Assembly (NCBI GenBank): GCA_030647195.1
Contig: JAUSKD010000007.1
Coordinates: 1 to 39,147 of the forward strand
Direction of reading: 5' to 3'
DNA from: Candidatus Peribacter sp.
Lineage (GTDB): Bacteria; Patescibacteriota; Gracilibacteria; Peribacterales; Peribacteraceae
Length of the DNA: 39,147 nt
Made by a program: the position numbers and the translations under genes. Below the pieces are notes generated by a model. It made no database searches, had not been told where the DNA came from, and saw nothing but the letters and a program-made list of their open reading frames with translations. Within the stretch, counting starts at the first letter, position 1. The number at the start of each line of letters is the position of its first letter. This document shows, one piece after another, positions 33,901 to 39,147 of the stretch.

Positions 33901-35589
33901 CTGACGAAGAATCTGCCCATCTATATTCCCGGCACCAAAATCAAAATCCCCATCATCGGCAAGTACACCGAGCGCCTGCCGCACTACACGGAACGCGCAC
34001 GCAACAGCAAGGAACTCGAGCGTGTGAAAAAGTGGGAAGATTCCTTCACGAACCTCGATGCCGAAGAGCTGCTGGATGTCATCGGCAAGACGCCGACCCG
34101 CGACCAGCTGCGCGCCAGTATCGAACTGCTGGTCAAGAAAGGCCGCATGAACTGGGGGGATCACCGCGTATGGAAGGCGCTCAATCAGAAATCGAACTAC
34201 AAGATGCCATTCAAACCCTGTGACCGTGACGAAACACTCCGCGACAAGTGGCTGCACAAGCTCATCTCGGATATCTGGAAGGACAAAGACATGTTCAACG
34301 AGTGGATGACGGGCAATAACGGGAATTTCGACAAGCACAAACAGTCCTACACTCACGAAGCGGATAACTTCGCCAATATCGCGGGCAAGACGGCTTACGA
34401 GCTGCACATGATGCTCAAGACCTACGTGGAATGCCACAATCAAAAGACGGGGGAACTCGAAAAGCCGCTGCCCGAGGAAGTGAATCCCCATCACTTCGAG
34501 GAGCTGCTCGTCTACTCCATGCGCAACGGCAAGATGAGCATGGAGCAGAAGATCTACTACCTGATTCAGGGCGTCGCCTCAGGGTTTTTGCCCTTGGAGC
34601 GGCTGCGTGCCATAGCGGGCGAGAAGGGAGGCGTCCTGCTCAAATTCCCCTTCTTGGACTACTTCTACCAGCGTCACAACACCCTCCCCGAGATCCGCGC
34701 CATCGCAGAGCGCATCACGGAGAAGGGCTCCGACGGCAAATCAACCTTCCTGCCCGGTGCCAAGACAACGATGTTCATGCGCCTCGTGATCCTGCGCGAC
34801 CAGAAAGCCCGTGAGCGTATCTCCAAAGCGCTGGACAAGGGGGCGGAAGGACTCGACCACGAAGACATCCCGTACATCGCCACCGAGATCGACTGGGTGA
34901 AGATGGGGGGCCTGCTGGATGTGATGAGCGGAGGCCGATCCAAAGTATCGAAAGAAGGCTGGAAGAACGCCTACGTGGGATTCAACGAGAAATTCAAGGT
35001 CTACGCCCACCTGGCCAAACTGGCAAAGGAGAAACAGGCACTGTTCACCGAGGAGGACGCGGGAGATCTGGCGCAATCCATCGGCGCGTATCTCGTCATG
35101 GATAACCAGATGATGCGCGCGGTCAAGCTCAAGAACGGAGGAATGATCTCCCTCTCGCGCGAAGCACTGGAAAACGAGCGACCCGTGGCCAATCCCGCAC
35201 TGCGCACGGCAGAGTACCGCAACCGGACACGCGATTTCATCTTTGGCCTCGTGGAACGACTGGGGATGAAAGATAGCGACCTCGGCGTCAAGGACCTCAC
35301 TCTGAAACAATTCCTCGCGAACCGCGACCGCGATCAGCGCAGCATCACCAGCGAAGAGCAGGATAAGATCGAGAAAGCGAAAGAGCCGTTCATCACGGCA
35401 CTCGCGAAGAAGGTCGCGACGAGTGAGGGCACCAAAACGCTCATGGACGTGCTCTCGGAATTCGAGGATGGACCAGTCGCGCAAGACAGAGTATTCCTCG
35501 ACGGTCAAATCGAGAATCTCGACGAAAGCGAAATGAGGAAATACCACGGCGAATTTACGCAGCGTTACCATTCGATCGTCGGTCAGTAA
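30994..35589 (+). CDS. Giant protein (1531 aa) with HEKAH metalloprotease-like motif
   Basis: No full-length family recognised. The first ~25 residues are mildly hydrophobic and basic, then an acidic Asn/Pro/Glu-rich stretch follows to ~70. Long charged helical regions continue to ~620. HEKAH at 659-663 fits HExxH, and LPELMESAFGE follows with Glu681, placed like the third zinc ligand of gluzincin peptidases (LPxWxxEG pattern). Residues ~775-1531 form further helical regions without known motifs, including PIYIPGTKIKIPIIGKY near 975. It is coupled to the PH-like membrane protein upstream, and dut follows 38 bp later. Peptidase activity is an inference. Confidence 0.85.
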   Translation: MLSLYALMRLALSRSPLREQRELLFANTDPNDPKNPPVPENEQHAEENNPETNRTLDDEHLVERETRNTGTQISSIIRTLDSEEIFERLGAELKNGEVFDRLFTHEESTKGIDLASIATRSGIAIYMSERESVLPRGTPREVFSAILDFDTKDGLPIEVKRTFIEMLLRSSPGITAAFARSTITRIQDYEEQQAAIETARTRFEKEEMLGKIGAEGMAVASRLSLGEIPNIQAAVNEIGAKHPLTMDQVRELYTTLDNVSEAMRKAREFGNRYWGTAKVLPAEEDEKRKLEYLTHLKEQARDLSRLLSIQLRLNAQDTVQHLEEGAAEALKQPHATGMEDAIQRSAADPGMRALRLIAKVDDPENDLVQDPNNPNFTRLSGEFLREAEQHLATLESIQKDAGQLLKRWKSPEGLKEETRDRQDRRAWAGRCLPILETVLTDTELSPETRGSLVRLQEQLQDPKVLDAFSGEEMAREEYVLGILHDRGERAFIETQREGRAIEQTVNQEIEQSSLVQWAEKRQREVTTLENSLTALLTHPVCTELNVNEQLQEYARDLHGHLDLLTEEKIPAQRRQEMATRIGAQMQHWRTALERVRALEQATQSPIPSQGNALVIFLNDAQYQAKFHLAASRACYDEGKIFIRRTPDLTPQESNRLVQHEKAHALIAILSEQSHLLPELMESAFGELTDEQWQLLEEQRARWGVPSRAEVRAEYRRLNPTLPEALLNARADAHYRRLLQNEAAVSGALAAAGHADRTILDQIRHAEPGRGVTAPEFTLHETDEPPPDIVDAGAMQQGPADSSAYNAHEDLEAIERMVNGIQTFGDAYGTPDGGRHYNPLFKKQADEIVGSGSGDGGYMDVLNQLKYIHTNGTTHTGVAVDPQHNTKYRETVLQFKEHVKKTHDKVDKMEKVFAEIAEEPMSKKRTISEKLGIQWLCALDIIRMYKEFKEDIEGIWHSIQDGKTADAKAALTKNLPIYIPGTKIKIPIIGKYTERLPHYTERARNSKELERVKKWEDSFTNLDAEELLDVIGKTPTRDQLRASIELLVKKGRMNWGDHRVWKALNQKSNYKMPFKPCDRDETLRDKWLHKLISDIWKDKDMFNEWMTGNNGNFDKHKQSYTHEADNFANIAGKTAYELHMMLKTYVECHNQKTGELEKPLPEEVNPHHFEELLVYSMRNGKMSMEQKIYYLIQGVASGFLPLERLRAIAGEKGGVLLKFPFLDYFYQRHNTLPEIRAIAERITEKGSDGKSTFLPGAKTTMFMRLVILRDQKARERISKALDKGAEGLDHEDIPYIATEIDWVKMGGLLDVMSGGRSKVSKEGWKNAYVGFNEKFKVYAHLAKLAKEKQALFTEEDAGDLAQSIGAYLVMDNQMMRAVKLKNGGMISLSREALENERPVANPALRTAEYRNRTRDFIFGLVERLGMKDSDLGVKDLTLKQFLANRDRDQRSITSEEQDKIEKAKEPFITALAKKVATSEGTKTLMDVLSEFEDGPVAQDRVFLDGQIENLDESEMRKYHGEFTQRYHSIVGQ

Positions 35590-35627
35590 GGCTTGCTCCT
35601 GTCCCTTGTCACGCGCATTCTGACCGC

Positions 35628-36056
35628 ATGCAGGTCGCCATCCAGCGTATCGATCCATCCCTTCCCCTCCCCCGCTACGAATCAGCAGGAGCAGTTGGTT
35701 TTGATCTGATCACGCGCGAGACCACGGTCATCGAACCCGGGAAGATCGTGCTCGTACCGGGCAACGTGATTGTGAAGGTCCCCGAGGGCTACGCGCTCCT
35801 GATCCTGCCGCGCTCCTCCCTCCCCCGAAAGAAGGCGCTCGTCTGCCCGCACAGTATCGGCGTGATCGACTGCGACTACCACGGGACGGAAGACGAAATC
35901 AAAGTGCAGGTGCAGAACATCTCCACTGTGCCTGTGACCGTGGAAAAGGGTGAACGCATCGCGCAGGGGATGTTCGTGCGGGTGGACCGCGCCGAGTGGG
36001 CGGAAGTGGACGGCCACGGCGCGCAGACACGGGGCGGGTTCGGGTCGACGGGTTGA
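35628..36056 (+). CDS. dut: Deoxyuridine triphosphatase (dUTPase)
   Basis: Hydrolyses dUTP to dUMP, keeping uracil out of DNA and supplying thymidylate synthesis. All five trimeric dUTPase motifs are visible: I AGAVGFDL, II PRSSLPRK, III GVIDCDYHGTEDEI (catalytic Asp), IV GERIAQGMFV and V TRGGFGSTG. Motif III carries a Cys and a two-residue extension relative to the common GVIDSDYRGEI. 142 residues is typical. It follows the giant gene by 38 bp and converges on ftsZ. Confidence 0.93.
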   Translation: MQVAIQRIDPSLPLPRYESAGAVGFDLITRETTVIEPGKIVLVPGNVIVKVPEGYALLILPRSSLPRKKALVCPHSIGVIDCDYHGTEDEIKVQVQNISTVPVTVEKGERIAQGMFVRVDRAEWAEVDGHGAQTRGGFGSTG

Positions 36057-36066
36057 TCGTCCCGTA

Positions 36067-36144
36067 TTTATGATTTTATAATTTGCGACTTGCGATTTTT
36101 TTCGAGTTTCCAATCGCAAATCGCAAATCCGTACATCGCAAATT
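36067..36144. repeat. ATTTGCG-type palindromic repeat between dut and ftsZ
   Basis: It starts directly after the ftsZ TGA on the minus strand (AATTTGCGAT, GTACG, GATTTGCGATTTGCGATTGG). It pairs imperfectly with the plus-strand arm AATTTGCGACTTGCGATT, which is followed by a T-run. It could serve as a bidirectional terminator. Related to 20325-20444. Confidence 0.65.
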
Positions 36145-37389
36145 TCACTTACTAATGGGCTTGCGCATGAATGCCGGGACTTCCAGCTCCTCTTCCGTCA
36201 GGCCGAGCGTATTCGTCTTGGCCGGCTCGAGGAAGGATGAGCGGGATGGCTGCTCCACTCTCTCTTCGTTCGCAGAAGAGTAGCGCGCAGGCGTGTGGAC
36301 GCCGGGCTTGAGAGCGCGCGCCGCATTGATGGTGGGCAGACCCTCCAGATGCGCCTCTTCGAAGCCTGTTGCGATGACCGTCACCTTCACCTCGCCCGTG
36401 AACTTTTCGTCGATCACCGCGCCGAAGATGATGTTCGCCTCGGGATCGGCGGCCTCGGTGATGATGCGCGCCGCCTCGTCCACCTCGAACATAGAGAGGT
36501 CCGTGCCGCCCGTGATGTTGAACAGCACGCCCTTGGCACCAGAGATGGAAAGATCAAGCAAAGGACTGTCGATGGCTGCCCGGGCCGCCTCGGCCGCGCG
36601 GCTGTCGCCCGTGCCGTAGCCGATGCCCATCAGGGCCGTGCCGGCATCCTGCATGATCGACTTCACGTCGGCGAAGTCGACGTTGATGAGCCCGTGTTCG
36701 GTGATCAGGTTCGAAATGCCCTCGATAGCATGTTGCAACACCTCGTCCACCACCTGGAACGCCTCGGTGAGGGGTGTGGTCTTGTCGATCAGCGAGAGAA
36801 TCTTGTCATTCGGGATCGTGATGAGCGTATCCACCTTGCCCTTGAGGTTCGCGATGGCGTCATCGGCCTGCTGTTTCCTCTTGAGCCCCTCGAAGCTGAA
36901 GGGCTTGGTCACCACGGCCACCGTCAGAATCCCCATGCTGCGGGCGAGCTCGGCAATCACCTGCACGCTGCCGCTGCCCGTTCCGCCGCCCAGTCCCGCG
37001 GTGATGAAGAGCATATCCGCCCCTTCCAGCGCGGACTGAATCTCGGCGCTGCTCTCCTCCGCGGCCTTCTTGCCCACTTCGGGGTTCGCCCCGGCCCCAA
37101 GCCCGCGGGTCGTTCCGCGGCCGATGGTGATCTTGCGCGGCGCCGGATTGTGGTAGAGCGCCTGCATGTCGGTATTGAGCGCGACGAACTCGACACCCTG
37201 AACTTTGGAATCGATCATGCGCTTCACAGCATTCGAGCCGCCGCCCCCGGAACCGAGGACGATGAGACGCGCACCCGGTGTCGCGTCGGGACGCACCTCG
37301 CGCGAGACCAAGGGATTGTCGTCGTGGCTCGCACCATTACCACTGGTCGCACGTGAGCCGGAGAAGAGAGAGCGGAGAGTATCGGACAT
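36145..37389 (-). CDS. ftsZ: Cell division GTPase FtsZ
   Basis: Tubulin homologue that forms the division ring. A ~40-residue N-terminal extension precedes LIVLGSGGGGSNAVKRM. The tubulin signature is GLGGGTGSGSVQVIAE (most FtsZ have GGGTGTGAAP). Then come TIPNDKIL and the T7 loop region NVDFADVKSIM with the catalytic Asp. A variable linker leads to the C-terminal peptide ELEVPAFMRKPISK, which binds FtsA. 414 residues. It is the gene after ftsA, separated by a 70-bp repeat-filled gap, with no Shine-Dalgarno. Confidence 0.97.
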   Translation of the reverse strand: MSDTLRSLFSGSRATSGNGASHDDNPLVSREVRPDATPGARLIVLGSGGGGSNAVKRMIDSKVQGVEFVALNTDMQALYHNPAPRKITIGRGTTRGLGAGANPEVGKKAAEESSAEIQSALEGADMLFITAGLGGGTGSGSVQVIAELARSMGILTVAVVTKPFSFEGLKRKQQADDAIANLKGKVDTLITIPNDKILSLIDKTTPLTEAFQVVDEVLQHAIEGISNLITEHGLINVDFADVKSIMQDAGTALMGIGYGTGDSRAAEAARAAIDSPLLDLSISGAKGVLFNITGGTDLSMFEVDEAARIITEAADPEANIIFGAVIDEKFTGEVKVTVIATGFEEAHLEGLPTINAARALKPGVHTPARYSSANEERVEQPSRSSFLEPAKTNTLGLTEEELEVPAFMRKPISK

Positions 37390-37390
37390 G

Positions 37391-37458
37391 GGAGTAGGGG
37401 GGAGGGCTTAGGGGGGAGGGTTAGGGAACTAGGGAACAGGGAAATAGGGAACTCGGGA
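37391..37458 (+). repeat. TAGGGAAC-type degenerate tandem repeat between ftsA and ftsZ
   Basis: The plus strand carries TAGGGAAC, AGGGAAA, TAGGGAAC and TCGGGAAT units, plus two AGGGGGGAGGG blocks. The G-rich strand is opposite to the coding direction, so the ftsA-ftsZ message would be C-rich here, unlike at the other TAGGG sites. Confidence 0.65.
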
Positions 37459-37459
37459 A

Positions 37460-38692
37460 TTAAGGAAGGAGACTCTTGAACCAGGAACCGACGCGCTGGA
37501 CGGCGCGCTTCATCTGCGCCGTTCCGACCATCGGTGAGCTTTCGCCCTCGCGCACGCCCCAGATGAGGGTGCCGAGGCCGGTGGCGTAGGCCGGGTCATC
37601 CACCTTCTCGATGACGCCGCCGATATCCACGGGGAATCCCATCTGCACCGGCAGGCCCAAGACGTCGCGGGCCAGATCGAGCACGCCCGGCGCCTTGGCC
37701 GCCGCTCCGGTGAGCAGGGCCCCTGCGGGCAGCATGCCGCTGCGGCCGATGCGCGTGAGCTCCTGCTTCACGAGCGAGAAGATCTCGAAGTACCGCGCCT
37801 GCATGATCTCGGCCATGTAGCGCTTGCTCACCGTCTGCGTATCGACCTTGCTCACGGAAGAGAGATCGATCATCTCGCGCTCGGCGATCTCTTGCGGCAA
37901 CACCGATCCGAATTCGATCTTGATCTTCTCGGCCGTATCAATGGAGGTCCGCAGGCCGATGGCGATATCGTTCGTCACGCTCTCGCCCCCGAGCGGCAGG
38001 CTGGAGGAATACAGAATCGTCCCCTCCTCGAACACCGCAACGCTGGCGCAACCCGCGCCGATGTCGATGACGACGACGCCCAGCTCCTTCTGACGCTTGG
38101 TGAGGACGGCCTCGGGTGCGGCGATGGTCGCCGGTACCAGATCGTCGATGTCGACGCCGGCCTGATCCACGCACTTTTCAATGTTCTTCACATGCTGCAC
38201 ATGCCCCGTGACGATGTGGGCCTCCACCTCGAGGCGGATGCCCGTCATGCCCACGGGGTTCTTGATGCCGCGCTGCTCATCCACCGCGTACGACTTGGGT
38301 TCGATATGCAAAATACGGCGGTTCTGCGGAATGCTGACAGCCTGCGCGGCCTCGAGCACGCGCCCCACGTCCTCCACCGTGATTTCGGAACCCGAGATGG
38401 CGATGACACCGCGGCTGTCGAACGACTCGATATGCGACCCGCTCAATCCCACGAACACGTGGTTGATGGGTACCCCCGCCATGCGCTCCGCATCCTCTAA
38501 GGAGGAGATGATGTTATGGATGAGCTCCTCCACGTCGATCACGTGCCCCTTGCGCATGCCATGGGAGGGCGAGAGGCCGACACCGATGACATTGGGAATG
38601 AGTTTCTCCTGATCGGAGTCCACCACGGCAACGACTGTTCGGATCTTGGCGCTGCCAATATCGAGACTGGCGACAATGCGTTCTTTTGACAT
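37460..38692 (-). CDS. ftsA: Cell division protein FtsA
   Basis: Actin-like protein that anchors FtsZ to the membrane. It starts MSKERIVASLDIGSAKIRTVV (phosphate 1 loop, core SLDIGSAKI). GLSGSHIESF and the 1C subdomain follow, then VVIDIGAGCASVAVFEEG (phosphate 2), GGESVTNDIAIGL and the adenosine motif LTGAAAKAPG. It ends in an amphipathic, basic MKRAVQRVGSWFKSLL helix that would bind the membrane. ATG 38692 is chosen; an in-frame extension to 38767 has no family resemblance. 410 residues. Confidence 0.96.
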   Translation of the reverse strand: MSKERIVASLDIGSAKIRTVVAVVDSDQEKLIPNVIGVGLSPSHGMRKGHVIDVEELIHNIISSLEDAERMAGVPINHVFVGLSGSHIESFDSRGVIAISGSEITVEDVGRVLEAAQAVSIPQNRRILHIEPKSYAVDEQRGIKNPVGMTGIRLEVEAHIVTGHVQHVKNIEKCVDQAGVDIDDLVPATIAAPEAVLTKRQKELGVVVIDIGAGCASVAVFEEGTILYSSSLPLGGESVTNDIAIGLRTSIDTAEKIKIEFGSVLPQEIAEREMIDLSSVSKVDTQTVSKRYMAEIMQARYFEIFSLVKQELTRIGRSGMLPAGALLTGAAAKAPGVLDLARDVLGLPVQMGFPVDIGGVIEKVDDPAYATGLGTLIWGVREGESSPMVGTAQMKRAVQRVGSWFKSLLP

Positions 38693-38727
38693 GGGTAGAG
38701 GGGGATCAGGAAATGGTGAGTACAGAA

Positions 38728-38757
38728 GATGTTCCGCGTATCCCAAAATGGAACATC
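38728..38757. promoter_or_regulatory. Inverted repeat upstream of ftsA
   Basis: GATGTTCC and GGAACATC form a perfect 8-bp inverted repeat with a 14-base spacer, 36 bases before the ftsA ATG. It could be an operator or an mRNA hairpin. No clear ftsA promoter could be identified. Confidence 0.4.
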
Positions 38758-38978
38758 CGCGAAACAACGGCAGTCTAATTGTCTAAACGAAGGATCCGCA
38801 AGATTGAAGTGAGTATCTTTGGTATACAGCGAAGAGCATGAAGAACAATTTTACTGTTCCGTTTTTTCCTCATCCACTGGGGATGAAGTCATATTGCCAC
38901 TCCGCGATAACAACAACCAAAAATGGATGAACACAGTTTGTCGTCAACAGAAAAGCTACTCTGTTATCCGAAAAAGAG
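38758..38978. other. AT-richer intergenic region upstream of ftsA, no gene seen
   Basis: No frame or RNA gene is convincing. The minus strand has TTGTTC, a 16-bp spacer and TATACC as a weak promoter candidate for ftsA. Confidence 0.4.
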
Positions 38979-39048
38979 TGTCATGGTGAGCTCTGTCGAA
39001 CCATGACAATTTCGCTCATGAATCACCCTTCGACAGAGCTCAGGGTGA
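38979..39048. repeat. REP-like double hairpin with complementary loops
   Basis: Hairpin 1 is TGTCATGG/CCATGACA (38979-39008). Hairpin 2 is TCACCCT/AGGGTGA (39023-39048). Their loops, TGAGCTCTGTCGAA and TTCGACAGAGCTCA, are perfectly complementary over 14 bases. Confidence 0.75.
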
Positions 39049-39061
39049 CAACGCCGCCTTC

Positions 39062-39147
39062 TTAGAAAAGCAGCAGCTGCTCCGTCGTCTTCACGACAGA
39101 AGTCTCCGCTTGCGGCACATCTTCAGGAGCACAGTGCGCCCTGCCGA
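39062..39147 (-). CDS. C-terminal fragment of a minus-strand gene cut by the right edge
   Basis: A frame open to the window edge ends at TAA 39062; its last residues are AHCAPEDVPQAETSVV, then KTTEQLLLF. It is too short to identify. Its position upstream of ftsA would suit a division or envelope gene such as ftsQ, but nothing in the sequence proves this. Confidence 0.35.
   Translation of the reverse strand, partial: GRAHCAPEDVPQAETSVVKTTEQLLLF

Noticed and set aside
38693-38767. 25-codon N-terminal extension of ftsA
   Set aside because: FtsA proteins start at the SLDIG region; the extension covers the inverted repeat at 38728-38757.
1-39147. CRISPR array, rRNA genes, insertion sequences or recoded UGA
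   Set aside because: No regularly spaced repeats, rRNA sequence or transposase frame was seen, and UGA ends many genes normally.

Overview
The window reads as a chromosomal segment of a small-genome bacterium of the Candidate Phyla Radiation (Patescibacteria), possibly Peribacteria or a relative. That placement is inference. It rests on housekeeping genes in unusual order mixed with very large unrecognised proteins and small membrane proteins, on almost no Shine-Dalgarno sequences, and on streamlined versions of known proteins. UGA is used as an ordinary stop. Base composition is moderately GC-rich, except for an AT-richer gene next to tRNA-Val.

Left part (1-17 kb). lepA runs off the left edge. 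It is preceded on the minus strand by an unrecognised three-gene operon that includes a 1090-residue protein. Next come a polysaccharide pyruvyl transferase, rplS and a winged-helix/nucleotidyltransferase-like regulator, all minus strand. Two plus-strand genes follow: a multi-pass protein resembling VirB6/TrbL and a 424-residue protein whose end overlaps infB tail to tail. Then come infB, a DHH phosphoesterase (NrnA-like), and an amino-acid-kinase/GNAT fusion of the N-acetylglutamate synthase type behind a long structured leader.

Middle (17-28 kb). tRNA-Pro, a small membrane protein and enolase are followed by a group of membrane proteins. One of these has a C-terminal LPSSGPE/TM/basic tail and another is an Lgt homologue lacking key catalytic residues. 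Next are thrS, a small unknown gene, dnaA, rseP and comF. Directly before thrS lies a 14-codon open frame with eight consecutive threonine codons, followed by mutually exclusive hairpins. This is a complete candidate ribosome-mediated attenuator, and the most notable finding here.

Right part (28-39 kb). tRNA-Val is followed by an AT-rich DUF4238 gene that looks acquired. Then come a TauE/SafE-family permease, a two-gene unit (a small membrane protein and a 1531-residue protein with an HEKAH motif), dut, and then ftsZ and ftsA on the minus strand. A fragment of another minus-strand gene touches the right edge.

Two genome-wide habits are visible. At least nine genes have a -10-like hexamer ending only 6-11 nt before the start codon and no Shine-Dalgarno, which points to leaderless mRNAs. 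Two families of short repeats sit exactly at stop codons: a TAGGG family (three sites) and an ATTTGCG family (two sites).
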